Positions 1 through 11,200 of a DNA stretch of 64,000 nt are shown here, piece after piece; the first letter of the stretch is position 1, and the number at the start of each line of letters is the position of its first letter. The translations under genes and the position numbers were made by a program. This stretch comes from Paragyromitra xinjiangensis (Eukaryota; Ascomycota; Pezizomycetes; Pezizales; Discinaceae): positions 1,674,001 through 1,738,000 of the forward strand of contig JBCAMK010000009.1 in the NCBI GenBank assembly GCA_038503065.1. Reading direction: 5' to 3'. The notes under the pieces were generated by a model. The model made no database searches. It saw nothing but the letters and a program-made list of their open reading frames with translations, and had not been told where the DNA came from.

Positions 1-777
1 AGCGAAATTATAGCTAGAGGTATATGAAAGTTTTTATGATGAATGGCTTTAGTGCAAGATTTCTAGATTTAATTTAACTGACCTTAGCAATAAGATTTTC
101 TGGCTGTGAATTGATGCTGGCTTCAAGATCTTGAAGCCTCATGTTGGCACAGTCACATCTAAGCGAGCCCACACACACAAAAACACTTTGTATATGGGCC
201 ATCCACTAGTGGCACTTTGGAGATGGGCCAGCCCATCTCCAAAGTTGCTCCATTTGTAAACTGGCTGGCCTATTTGTGTACTGGCTGGCCTATTTACAAA
301 CGGGGTTTAATGACATACGGGCCGGAACATATGCAAACCGATTTTTTACCCTCTTAAGGAATGGCTAAGGGAATATGTGCAAGATTATCTTTACTAACCA
401 ATATGTTGGTGTTGAGCGTATACATCACCACTAGCTTTGCTACGTATATACCCACGCGTCCGATCGTGATGTTCTACAAGTAAGGCTCCATTTCACTGCC
501 TACGACTCACTGAACCAAATATACCCAATATCAACACCCGTAGTCTTCCCACGAAAGAATTTGTTTTCCGTATATACATAGCCTAGCTAGTCATATCTTT
601 TTATATGCCATGCCAGAAAGTGTCCGACCAAGTCCCACATGTTTGAGACAGTAATATCGGGATTTATCAAGGAAAAACAAGCGCAAGAGACCAACCCAAA
701 AAGTGCGAGGTAGTATGCCGGCGGAAGCTACATGTAGTGATATAATCTACCTTGGTCTTATTGCAAATTGCAAAAAG
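1..777. other. Gene-free left edge of the window
   Basis: I see no credible coding sequence here. The only structured content is the transposon terminal repeat at 184-330, described separately. The remainder is AT-rich unique sequence with no recognisable RNA gene. Confidence 0.6.
184..330 (+). repeat. Terminal inverted repeat of the ATGTTC/GAACAT transposon family (solo or edge copy)
   Basis: This roughly 147-bp block ends in GGGCCGGAACAT and carries the same subterminal words (CACTTTGGAGATGGGCC, TTTGTAAA, TTTACAAA) as the right end of the 8.4-kb transposon at 41941-42086. Its reverse complement matches the left end at 33642-33711 almost base for base over the first 28 bases, and again in the inner CACTAGT...GGCCC...CAAAGTG part. 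It therefore looks like the right-hand end of another family member. The rest of that copy either lies left of the window or has been lost, because I find no partner end between 1 and 183. Confidence 0.7.
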
Positions 778-1479
778 CTACATTTCCTTTCCTCCTAAAT
801 TCACAGTTCTGCTGTTAATGACTTTTGCCATCACCTCCTTTAAGTTTAATCCACTATCTCGATGCCTACGCCAGATATGTTGATACATATTCACCCTCTT
901 CCTCGTAGAGAAGGAACACATGTAACAAACAAGATCATCACGTTCCTTGTGTAACGGGACCTCAGGTTTCTGAAGTCTTTGTTCCTCAGCCACTTCTGTT
1001 TTGTCAAGCGGGCCAACACCGTCGATAATCCTTGTCATGGCATCCACTATCGAAACCTCTTCGTGCATACGTGAGACATGGGCCCTGATGTAGGATTCAT
1101 TTTCTGAGGAGTAGCTTTTGCATAAGTAGCAGACAAGCTGCTTGCTTCTTCCATGTAGCAACACTTCATGGCCAGTCCGGTCCCTTATTGACAAAAAATC
1201 GCTGCTGCAAGGCGTATAACGACAACGAAACAGCTTTGGGTGATGTTTCTGATGTTTTTGGAGGTTGAGAAGATTAACGTAGCTCTTTCCACAAGAAGCA
1301 AATGTGCAAGGATAAGGTTTCCGACACCTAGCCTTTCTTTTACCAAAAGCAGGCGTGCCTACATTTTTCCGGCAAGAATCATCAGCAGGAGCTGATAGAC
1401 CAGTCGTAGATACATATGTGACTGGTAGCGGTCTTTCCCCGAACAGTAAGTCGGCTTCTACTGGCAGAAGTACACTCAT
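778..1479 (-). CDS. Small C2H2 zinc-finger protein
   Basis: This single-exon ORF encodes 233 residues with a true ATG at 1479. Four C2H2-type fingers are visible. Finger 1 (about residues 57-80) is C-x4-C-x12-H-x3-H. Finger 2 is C-x4-C-x12-H-x4-H. Finger 3 (from LVCYLC) is C-x2-C-x13-H-x4-H. Finger 4 (from LVCYMC) is C-x2-C-x12-H-x4-H. A basic stretch (KRKARCRKP) precedes the first finger and could serve as a nuclear localisation signal. The fingers imply a nucleic-acid-binding protein, probably nuclear, but I do not recognise a named orthologue. It lies in repeat-rich DNA beside a transposon end, so it could be a degenerate or mobile-element-derived gene, and upstream exons are possible. The conserved finger spacing argues that the frame is, or recently was, translated. 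Confidence 0.6.
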   Translation of the reverse strand: MSVLLPVEADLLFGERPLPVTYVSTTGLSAPADDSCRKNVGTPAFGKRKARCRKPYPCTFASCGKSYVNLLNLQKHQKHHPKLFRCRYTPCSSDFLSIRDRTGHEVLLHGRSKQLVCYLCKSYSSENESYIRAHVSRMHEEVSIVDAMTRIIDGVGPLDKTEVAEEQRLQKPEVPLHKERDDLVCYMCSFSTRKRVNMYQHIWRRHRDSGLNLKEVMAKVINSRTVNLGGKEM

Positions 1480-4205
1480 GTCCTGAGCTTCAGTTTAAGG
1501 CGCAAGTTGACAGTAGAAGCTGTGGGTTTAAAAGACCAACTCAGGCACTCGCTTGATGTAGATTTTAGCGCAGGCTTCCTAAACAGATAGCTCCTAGACA
1601 AGCCCTTCCGCCGGAAAATCTGAGGGTTATTTGGCAAGAGGAACGGAGAAAGTATCTTGTTAAAGCTGGAGCGACAAAGTAGGAGCACAGGAAACAAATA
1701 GGAAAGAGGGCCAACGGAACAGAACAAGACCTGTACCTACAAGCTCCCTGATCAGGCTAGCAGAGGACCCCAATAGAAGCTAGATTTCTGCATGATCGGT
1801 ATGTAATAAGATATATCGATTACATAGCTACAGTTATTTTAGGTTACCAAGATCTGAAATGAGAATTTGAAGTTGACTAAGGATGGATGAATGGTGAACG
1901 CTAAATGCCAGCCCAATCAAAGGCAGTCTACTCTCACGCAAATAGCTCAAACGTTCATACATATTTCCCATGTTCTGACACACTGCAAAAACACCATAGA
2001 GTAAATGTTCAAAACCAAAGCTACATGTAGCTACTTAACCCATGTACGAGGCCCACTACTTAGACCCGTCAGCCCACACGCCGCTCAAGAAGTACTAGCA
2101 GTATATTCATCACTACAAGGAGGTCGAAGTTAGGTAGTTATAATCTAATCAAGACCGAACCAAAATACAGGAATATAAGCTAGAGGATTTATAACACCAA
2201 GAGAAATTAAGTCCGGCCCACGCAGCTATATATATACGAAACTAAAGGGTTGTGAGAGTCTCTCACAAAGTGTTGAAGAAGCTTCCCGATACGGGGCGTG
2301 GCTTCGGGGTCAGAAGTGACAGAGACAGGCATCCGAGAGGGGCTGTTTATTCATATTGGGGCCGTATTAACGCCTACCTCTATCAAGCAAGAAACCGACC
2401 TATTCCTTCCCCCCATACCTGCTACTATTTCAACACTTTGTGTTATAAAGGGAAATTTGAATACAGAGAAGAAATTATTGACTGACTCTGTCTATAGCGC
2501 AGGCTGACTTTATGGACGGAGCCTGCATACTACCGTTCTATTTGGCGAGTAAGCCCATGGGCTTATGGCAGGATGGAGAGAAAAGAACACATCAAAAATC
2601 AACAGCACTTTCCTATCTAGGTTTAGCTTACCAAATTTTGGTGTGTCCTTTTCTCTATGGGCTTACTCGCCAAATAGAACGGTAATATGTGAAAAACTCT
2701 TCAGCTTCGGGACTCCCGATGTCCTCCCCTAGAATCTCCACTAGAGTGTACTATCGATACCCGATTACGAAGTACATCTAAAGCACAAAGCCAGATAACC
2801 ATATTGTGTGACCTTTCATGACCCAAATACCTGTCATACTAAAGCAATGCATGTTAGGTCTAAGCCTAGCTTTCCCCAAGACTTTTCCCCATAAAATGAT
2901 AGGATAAGCTACCATAGGAGTACTAGTTAAGATTTGGAACAAATTTCCTTTCGGCAAATAAGCAATAAGATCGATCCTATTGGTCAAATAACCAAATATG
3001 TTAGCTTGGGGCCAAAATGGTTTATATATAGTCGACTTCATACCTTTTTTCAGCCGCAAGCCCCATCCATCAACTCCTACCACAGTAAAAAAAAACCCCT
3101 CGTCACCTGCGCATATCTAGCTCCTCCGCGTCATTTAATACCTCACCTTGATCTACTCTAGGCCAACCCTGGCTTTCGGACCCCCAATTGTCAAATGTTC
3201 TGTCAACGATAGTCAGCCATGGAAATTCTTATCCCTGATCCTTACTATCATATCCTTTACTTTATCGACTTTCATCCAGACTGCAGACAGTGATGCTTAT
3301 TTAACCAGTAAGTATCAAGGTCTCTTGCTACTCTGCCCCAAGTGCAACTTTCCTCTACAAGCTACAGTACAATCGCTCTATAAGTATACAGTCGGGGCTG
3401 GATGCCGAATTCTTATAGGGCGAATATTCTTATAAAAAATGCTAAGTGTGCGCCAAGACGCTCATACTAGGGTAGCCTCTACGAAATAGAAATTTAAATA
3501 CGGTAATGGGGGCGTTTGGGGGGCCTTGGGGAAGTCAATGCCCCATGCATTTTTGCTTGGTATCCAAAATTACATATGCAGGAAGTAATTTTGCGACCAT
3601 CCTCGCCCTGCTTTTACATAAATATAGAGGATTCTCAGATATTCCCCCATTTTCTATAAGGATATACTAAGAAAAGCCCTCCAAAATGATAGGAATATTC
3701 TTATACGGCGATATTCTTGCTTTCCCATACAAAATATCTCGGTTCTGCCATCTGTATATATTCTTACAAGTCGAATATCCTTCTAGAGAGAACCCTTATA
3801 GGGTAATTGTACTGTACCGTTATGATAGCCACTTAAGCGCTACGCATCCGCATCCGCATCCGCATAAGCTATATCGGCTTTCCAGAAACACTCGAACAGT
3901 ACACATCCTACTCACTCACTGAATACCACCCTAAGGTGCAAAAGGGTCAGGGTTGGGTATGACCTCGAAACCATACTTACAATTGAATATCAGATAGTTA
4001 ATCTATTCTCGGGACTAAAACTCACAAGACAGTTTCAAGAAGTTCCAAAGGATAGTTTTCTATTCATTAAATGCCCACCAGGCCTAGGGCCTGACAGCCA
4101 CCCCCCAAATAAAACACAACATAATTAACTTAAAATTAGGCTTGCAAGAAAACCCCAGCCGTTAACATTGTTAAGACAATACGAATCCAAATCTCAAAAA
4201 AAAGT
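1480..4205. other. Gene-free, repeat-bearing intergenic stretch
   Basis: No ORF here has recognisable domain content. It contains a foldback element (2531-2684). It also contains an inverted copy (about 2258-2420) of a sequence that occurs twice more at 5616-6070; the shared part is CTGACCCCGAAGCCACGCC followed by CCCGTAT. A short GCATCC hexamer repeat lies near 3845-3865. Confidence 0.55.
2531..2684. mobile_element. Foldback MITE with 27-bp perfect inverted repeats
   Basis: The block starts TACCGTTCTATTTGGCGAGT and ends with its exact reverse complement. The two arms at 2531-2557 and 2658-2684 are a 27-bp perfect inverted repeat around about 100 bp of unique DNA. Both outer edges are TA dinucleotides, which fits a Tc1/mariner-type TA target duplication with the element proper starting CCGTTC. 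No ORF fits inside, so this is a non-autonomous element. The perfect arms suggest it is young or under structural constraint. The superfamily is an inference from the TA edges alone. Confidence 0.75.
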
Positions 4206-4517
4206 TCAAAAAAACCGCCAGTCCCGACTCCGCTCTGCCAAAGCAACATTAGGTGACGTCACACTATGTATCCCCGCCAACACGCGCTCCAACTGCGCAA
4301 TCTTGTCATTTATCGCAGCTATATCACTGCGCAATGTCCTAATTGTATTGTCCCTTTCCTTCAGTTGGGAATCTCTAACTACAAGCCGTTCAAGGGCTGA
4401 TTTGAGTTGCACTCCACCGACTATTCCATCTTCTAGCCCTGACTCAAACTCATCGTATTTCTCTGGATGCAAAGGTTGACCGTAGTAGGTGCGGTTGTAG
4501 TTGCGTTGGGGTGGCAT
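4206..4517 (-). CDS. Small coiled-coil protein of unknown function
   Basis: This ORF of 103 residues starts with the ATG at 4517 (MPPQRNYN). A longer frame beginning at 4544 would need a TTG start. The N-terminal third is rich in Tyr, Pro and Asn. Residues about 50-85 form a heptad-like stretch with Leu/Ile at regular spacing (LKERDNTIRTLRSDIAAIND, then KIAQLERVL), a short parallel coiled coil by eye. Upstream on the same strand lie a TATA box (4668-4676) and a CT-rich tract, then an A-rich leader, which is typical of a fungal core promoter and supports a real gene. I recognise no family, and nothing nearby suggests a role. It may be lineage-specific. Confidence 0.45.
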   Translation of the reverse strand: MPPQRNYNRTYYGQPLHPEKYDEFESGLEDGIVGGVQLKSALERLVVRDSQLKERDNTIRTLRSDIAAINDKIAQLERVLAGIHSVTSPNVALAERSRDWRFF

Positions 4518-4667
4518 AGTAACGAGATCTGGTGGATGTGTCAAAGGGCCCGGGAAGAGGGCGAAATTTTGGTGAAATTTTCTTAGTTTTGAGGTTTTTT
4601 GTGTGGTTTTAATATTCTATTGAGAGCTTGAGTGAGGAGGGTAGAGAGAAGGTGAGAAGCACGGTAC

Positions 4668-4676
4668 TTATATAGC
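4668..4676 (-). promoter_or_regulatory. TATA box of the coiled-coil ORF
   Basis: The minus strand reads CTATATAAG about 150 bases upstream of the ATG at 4517. It is followed by a pyrimidine-rich stretch (CTTCTCTCTACCCTCCTC) that commonly precedes fungal transcription starts. The assignment is by motif and position only. Confidence 0.45.
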
Positions 4677-5615
4677 GATCTCCCTCGACAGTTCCCCATG
4701 GTCAACAGAAGCGCAAAGTACCGTAAGGCTAAAAGGTAACACGCCCCCAAGCTCTCTGCCATCACAGGGAAGTAAGCACATACCCGCCAGCTAAAATCGC
4801 TCTTTCAGCCTACTGCAGACGTAGCGGTAGCATACTAAATTTTACCTCACGCGTAGAGCCAGCACGGCCTACCTCTATTAGTGCTCAAACTAGTTCTAAC
4901 TTATTTGGGCGCGGGGTACAGAGAGCTTTAGATTCTCACCATTATCAAACTCGAGCACTAACCCCCGCCCCCGTTGCACCGCCAGAAATATCGATATACT
5001 ACCACAAACCACTCCAAATTCTACTATATAACCGTAATAGTCAACGCAAACATCCCACAAATTCATTAGCACTGACCCAAGATTGGACGTCTGTACTCAC
5101 CTCAAATATCAACTAACTAGCTAGAGCTTACAACTCAGTTGCCACATACATGGCCTCAACCAACTGCTCCAAGTAGCAATATCTGTGTTTGCTTCCCAAA
5201 TACTAAAGCATCACTACGTATACTGAGTGGGCCCTAATACATGTCAGTGGACTCTGACGAAACACCTACGCGTACATGAACAGCAGCCTAAGTCTCATGA
5301 TCCCCACAAAAAACCATTTGCAAAACGCAGGTATCCACCAACCACCTTACCACTAAGCCCTCGCAACTCAGCCCAGAATTCGTCAGCAGATACATCCTAC
5401 AACTATTATCCTCAGACCATCCTTCCCTAAATCCTCCTAGCCAGTGCAGCCCACTACAAAAGCTTTATTGGGCCCCCGCACCACTAAGTTTCACCCTGAA
5501 TGAGTCCTTTTAGAATCCTACCCCCATTCCCCATGGCCACGTATCTCTTTCCAAAACAAACTTCTATCCGAAATCAGCTCCGCGTGTATGAATTATCAAT
5601 CAATCAATCAACTAT

Positions 5616-6070
5616 CTATCCGAAATTATTGCAATATTGGGCACGTAGGGAGGAATAGAAGACTTGATTGCTTGCTTGCTAGAGGTGGGCATACGACCCC
5701 CATCTAAATATAAGCTCTCTCGGGTGCCTGTCTCTCAATCATTTCTGACCCCGAAGCCACACCCGAGGAGGCACCCCGTATTAGGAAGCATCTACAACAG
5801 AAATTGTTGTAATATTGGGGCACGTAGGGAGGAATAGAAGACTCGATTGCTTGATGATGATGATGATGATGATAATTCATTTACGTATCCAACCCTAAGG
5901 GTTATGACGATGACTCGATTGCTTGCTTGCTAGAGGTGGGCATACGGCCCCTATCTAAATAGCTCTCTCGGGTGCCCGAGTGCCCGTATGCTCGGGTGCC
6001 TGTCTCTCAATCATCTCTGACCCCGAAGCCACGCCCGAGAGGTCACCCGTATTAGGAAGCATCTCCAACA
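5616..6070. repeat. Two tandem copies of a dispersed repeat
   Basis: Copy 1 (about 5616-5800) and copy 2 (about 5805-6070) share long blocks: TGTAATATTGGGGCACGTAG or its variant, GGAGGAATAGAAGACT, GCTTGCTAGAGGTGGGCATA, CTCTCTCGGGTGCC, and CTGACCCCGAAGCCAC. A third copy lies inverted at 2258-2420. Copy 2 carries a GAT microsatellite insertion and a duplicated GGGTGCCCGAGTGCC block. No terminal structure or ORF was found, so its class is unknown. Confidence 0.65.
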
Positions 6071-6614
6071 GAAATCTGTTCCTCTACAGCGAGTGAGACC
6101 CCATGCATCAACCCTAACCCATCTCGACACAACCCCAGCCCCATGAAACAAGCGGCTCTCCCCGATATGCAATTCGCCGATCACCATAGCCCACGTGCTA
6201 GAGACCGCAAATGACAAGATTATTGCAACTACCTAGACAAGTCCGGCCAGTTCGTAGGCCAGTTGTAAGTGGTGAGGTGGTCGAAGACGTGCCTGGGGAG
6301 TGGGATTGCATGATCCCGCGCCTCAATCTCTTAAGCTTTATTATCCTTCAAAACTCCCCTATTCCGTTAGGATAGTCTCGGCGGCGATTTTTCAACTCGG
6401 AAGCTTTGGCATGCGACTCAATTCTCCTTATAATTATCGACCCAGAAGCTGAAAACTTATTGCTTTGTTAAATTATTTACAATACCCATTACAAAGAGCG
6501 CTTCAAGACAAAAGCGCTAAAATCAGTACTGCTCCTAAAGGAAAGGCATCTAAAAAAGAAAAAAACGCCCTATATACTTCTGCCTAACAGCCCTACTCTC
6601 GCAAACTCATCTAT

Positions 6615-8289
6615 CTAGTTGACAAATACCCTCCTTTCCAACAGCATCTCCCCCTTCGGACCCATCTTCTCATTGAATCCCTCAACACTCGAGTAAATTC
6701 TCCTTCCCCTGAGCCAAGTCTCACAAACTTTCCCTTTGAGAGTTTTATTCTCATAGGGGGTGACTTTATTCTTGAACTTCATTTCTGAGGTAGTAACCTA
6801 TATCGCCATTAGCACCGACAACTACTCAGTCTTGGGGAGATGAAACTTACAGTGAACTCGGCTTCAGGATCAAACACGCAGATATCAGCATCCCAGCCAA
6901 CCTCCAGCGCCCCCTTACGCCCTAGCAGTCCAACCTGCTTAGCTGTCTTCCAAGTAGTCCACATACTACACTCCTCAAGCGTTACACCCCTCTTCTGCCC
7001 TTCAGTCCATAGTACGCTCAGTCCAAGTCCTACGGTACTAATCCCACCCCACGCCTGGAAAAAGTCGCCATCGCCACCGTTGCTCTTCAGCATCTTCAGA
7101 TTCGGCGTACACGGGCTATGATCGCTAACCACAGTCTCAACCAAACCTTCCTTCAGCGCATCCCACAAGAAGTCACGATTCGACCCTGCGCGGATCGGAG
7201 GACAACACTTATGTCGAGTGTCACCATCCTCGATATCTTCCGCTGCAAGAGTAAGATAGTGGAAACACGTCTCGGCAGTCAACTTGATCCCACGCGCTCT
7301 CGCAGCACGGACTAGTGGGATGCCCTCAGCGGCACTTAAATGAACAATGTGGAGTGGGAGCTCGGGTGCCAGGTGGGCCAGCGAAAGGATCTCCTCGATT
7401 GCATAGGTTTCAAATGCAGGAGGGCGAGAGTCTAGGAAGGTACTATATTTATCGAGAGGGCCAGCTGGAGCAGCTGGAGGGTCACCGTGGAGGACATAGT
7501 CACCGACGGAGAGGGAGAGTGGTGGGAGCATCTCTGCGTGGAACATTAATGTTGTTGGACTGTGTTTCAAAGCAGTCATGGCTTTCGCAATGTCTACAGC
7601 AGAAACACAAGGGAATTCTTCAACCTGGGACGGGTTAATGGATAAGGGCTAAACGCGGGACGCAGTAGAGAACTTACGCCAGACTCGATAAGGAAACATT
7701 TGAAGCCACGGACGCCAGCTTGGACGAGAGGGACGAGCTGATCTTCGTTTCCAGGAATCACACCACCATAAAAGCCAACATCAACCCAACACTGCCCCTG
7801 TGCTGCCTGAACTTTAAGGTTCAAGTTCTCAACTGTCGTTGTCGGAGGAATCGCATTTAACGGCATATCAATGAGTGTTGTAACACCACCAAATGCTGCA
7901 GCTCTGGTCCCCGTTTCGAATCCTTCCCACTCAGTCCTCCAGCCTGGCTCATTCAAATGCACATGTGCATCGACCAAGCCTGGCATCAGAACATTGGGGG
8001 TGTAATCATGATAAGCCCAGCGAGAATCGAAGGTACTACGCGGGAGGACCTGTTGGTAGATACGAGTGATTTTACCAGATACAGGGTTGAGGACGAGGGT
8101 TGCTGGCGAAAGGGCACCATTTATTAAGGTGCGAGAGGAGCAAAGGACTACTGGAAGGTCCTCTTGGGAAATATCATCTGCCCGTCGTGGCACATTTGTG
8201 CGTCTCTGGGAGGAAAGACCATCGTTGATCGAGTCAGTCTGAAAGCGATCATTCAGAGAGATGATGGGGGTTTCAAGATGGGGTGCCAT
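6615..8289 (-). CDS. DAL1: Allantoinase
   Basis: Allantoinase hydrolyses allantoin to allantoate in purine catabolism, using a two-metal amidohydrolase site. The model has three exons: 8289-7678, 7624-6851 and 6797-6615. The introns are 7625-7677 and 6798-6850 (53 bp each, GTAAGT...CAG and GTAAGT...TAG, both phase 0). The product is 522 residues, close to the usual fungal length. DAHVHLNEP (from residue 107) carries the first two metal-binding histidines. FKCFL holds the lysine (about K197) that is carboxylated in this family. HAEM and IVHLS carry further metal histidines, and SDHSPC carries the catalytic aspartate. I chose the ATG at 8289 because the reading frame above it opens only with TTG. 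The sequence looks intact and functional. The Dal5-like transporter is about 34 kb away, so this is not a tight allantoin cluster. Confidence 0.93.
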
Positions 8290-11200
8290 TGTGAGTGAGT
8301 GATGTAGGATGAAAGATGGACAGCTATTCAAGAGCAGTACGACAATGACTAGAAAAATATTAAAATTTTGAGGAGGAGGAAGGAAGGAGAAAGAAGAAGG
8401 GGGGAGGAGAAGAAAAATACCGGAAGAAATACCCCAGAGTTCCCCAGAGAAAGAAGAATTCGGGAGACATCCCTTCAGCTCCCCGGTCGGCTCTCCATCG
8501 CTGCGCTAATAAAAGATGCCTCGCACTGATAAGGCTTGATAATGATAAGAACCCGCCTGGGCTTTCTCTCAGCCCACATCCGAATAATCTCTATTGCCTT
8601 TTCCAGCCTAAACCCGCGCGAGCTTTCCACTGTCAGCACCAGGCTCGTACAGAACAATTTCCGTCTTCCCCTTAGCCTCGATACCAGACCAAACTATTAA
8701 TTTTGGCTTTCCCGCTACCAAAACGTTACCTCGGTAGCTTCAGGGTCCAGTTCGCCCACCCTCAAACCCTTAGAAAAAAGGGAAAAAAATACCAGCACTT
8801 TCCGAACTTAGCCGTACCTAGTTAGCCCGGTCTTTAGCCAGGAACCCTTTCACAAGCGTGTTCACCGGCTAACCACTCATCTCCATCTCTTCTAGTCGCG
8901 ATGCTCCCGAGAAAAGGATCGGGAGAAACCGTGCTGTCCCTTGCATTCCTGGAGTTCCATCTTGGGAAATTGGGGTCCGAGATACCGGAAAAATTATCTA
9001 TCTTCTATCAGTGCGTGCTGGGTAGTTTAACCTTTGCAGTTATCGATAAGATAAAGACCAATCGCTTCTCCTTGCCAAAAAGGGGGTGTTGACTACTTTG
9101 AGATTGTCGATTACAACGGTGGACGGAGAACACCGTTTTAGCTTTGCTTTTTGAATGGAGAGAGCCGCAACCACGTTTCTAGAAGGAACCGATTCTTTTT
9201 TCGTCTCACTTCTTGGAGGATTCTAGTCGTAGGTCTTGCGTGAACATTCTCGTGCCCATATCAAACGATTCGAGAGGCTTGAGGGCAAATGCTCACCTGA
9301 ACTATCTTTCTCCCTGAGCGAAAACGCATCAACCTCCATCCCACCGCGTCGTATGATCCGAATCCAGCCGCATTCGTCACAATATCGTTACCAGCCGGCC
9401 CGGAATCCAGCGGCTTCCCCAGGGTCGTTAGATACCTCTCCAGCCCAGAGAGCTAGCCAGGCAGATGAGTTTCTATTACTCGAGAAGTGGTTCAGGAGGG
9501 TTTCTATTACTCGACCGCTACAAATAGGCCCTCTCTGTTACGTAACCCCATAGGTCTGGTGGGCCTTTTTTTTCTTTCCGCCAAGGTTGCCTCCATCAAC
9601 TTGGGGATCTCGGTTCTTCGGTCCCAGATCGGGTTGGTGGATTGCCAAGACAGCAGCCTTGACCCTAGCCCTAAGCGAAAGCTTATCTCGCCCGACATGA
9701 GACATCACTCCATCTCTCATCCCCACCAACTTTTCAGCTTCTCTCAAAACACCAACAAAATTCATTTAACGGTTAGCGAAACTCACTAACCAGATACCCA
9801 AGGCGAAGTAGCCCTATGAAGTCTACCTACATCCAACAAAGTCAACGGGAGTCCTTGAGGCTTTCCATGAAAAGGTATCCGCAGCGCAAACAACCCAAAA
9901 CGCAACTCCTGCTTCATCATCATCCATCCCGAGAACCTCCTCAAAATCACAAAGTGGTTTTTGTATTTTTTTGTCTACCGCCAGCGTTTACATCCGGAAG
10001 TCTCATGTGCCAACAACCACCACATCCGAACGCAATGCAGCGCGTGCAAGGCTAGAACGCAGAATCCATGATTGCGATAACATAGATACAAGACTAGAAA
10101 ATTAAGCAGCAAATTCCCGTGGTTGATCATCTCTAATCAAACCATGATGAAATTTACGGACATTACATCTCCAAATAGCAAAATAAAGATCCCAACAAAG
10201 CCTACCATTTTAACCCCAAGCAAAAGCCCAGGGACATTTTATTATGGCATCTATAGCAGCCGGTTTACCGTGGCTTCATTGCCACCCCCCAGGCTAGAAA
10301 GACATGACTCTCATTCATTGCTAACCTAGGACACATAAAAACCCTATTAACTACACGCCATTTTCACTTACCGACACATAATATCTTGTCATTTTTATCA
10401 GGCTCGAGATTGCAGATCATGGTTCTTGCAAACCTTTATCCCACAAACGGCCAGGGAGAGCCCCTAAAGAATTCCTATCGGTCATGAGGATAAAAAACTA
10501 TGTCTCAATTTAATACATTACTTTCAAACCTACCCAAAATCGCTGTGCTTAGGAAAATATTTCCTTTATATACACCTCCCTTTCGTAGGACCCCCATTAA
10601 CCCCCCCCTCTACACTCTTCCAGGGGTGAGTTGATGAAGCGGGAATGGTAGGACATTACACCACGGCTCCTCGCGTCAACCAAAGATCATGTGAAGGGTT
10701 TGGTTATCCTCGTTGATGTTCGTGTGAGAAGTCTACCTCCAATACATTCACAAGTATAGATCCGGGGAGCAGGCCACAGTGCCGAGGAAACCCGAGCATC
10801 GACGGAGACATTTAGAAATACATATATACATGAGTGCTTCGTGGCTGGAAAATCAGTAATGCAATGACATATTTGGATAGATGCCAAGAGAGCCCGCTAG
10901 GGCTAGGTCTCAAGAGCTAGAGTAAGTTTCCTAATCAGCGCCCTCGGGATGGAACTTACGAAACGATGGATGGAACCGTACTGATAAGATATGTTTATTT
11001 TAGAAAATGCATTTTCAATCATACCTAAACCCTCCGTCTATCAGATTTACCGGATGACGAGGCGGTCTACCAGGCGCGGTGGTCCCTGTTTTTGGTGTGC
11101 AAGCCGGTCTTCAGACACCCACCCTGAATAGGTCCCTCCGGATCCAAGACTTTAGCTATCCTCCATTTCCCAATTGGGGACGACACAAATCATTGGCTCA

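Larger units (their letters stand above)
4518..6614. other. Gene-free stretch with a duplicated dispersed repeat
   Basis: Apart from the promoter at 4668-4676, this stretch holds the direct repeat pair at 5616-6070, including a GAT trinucleotide run near 5853-5872. Nothing else coding is supported. Confidence 0.55.
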
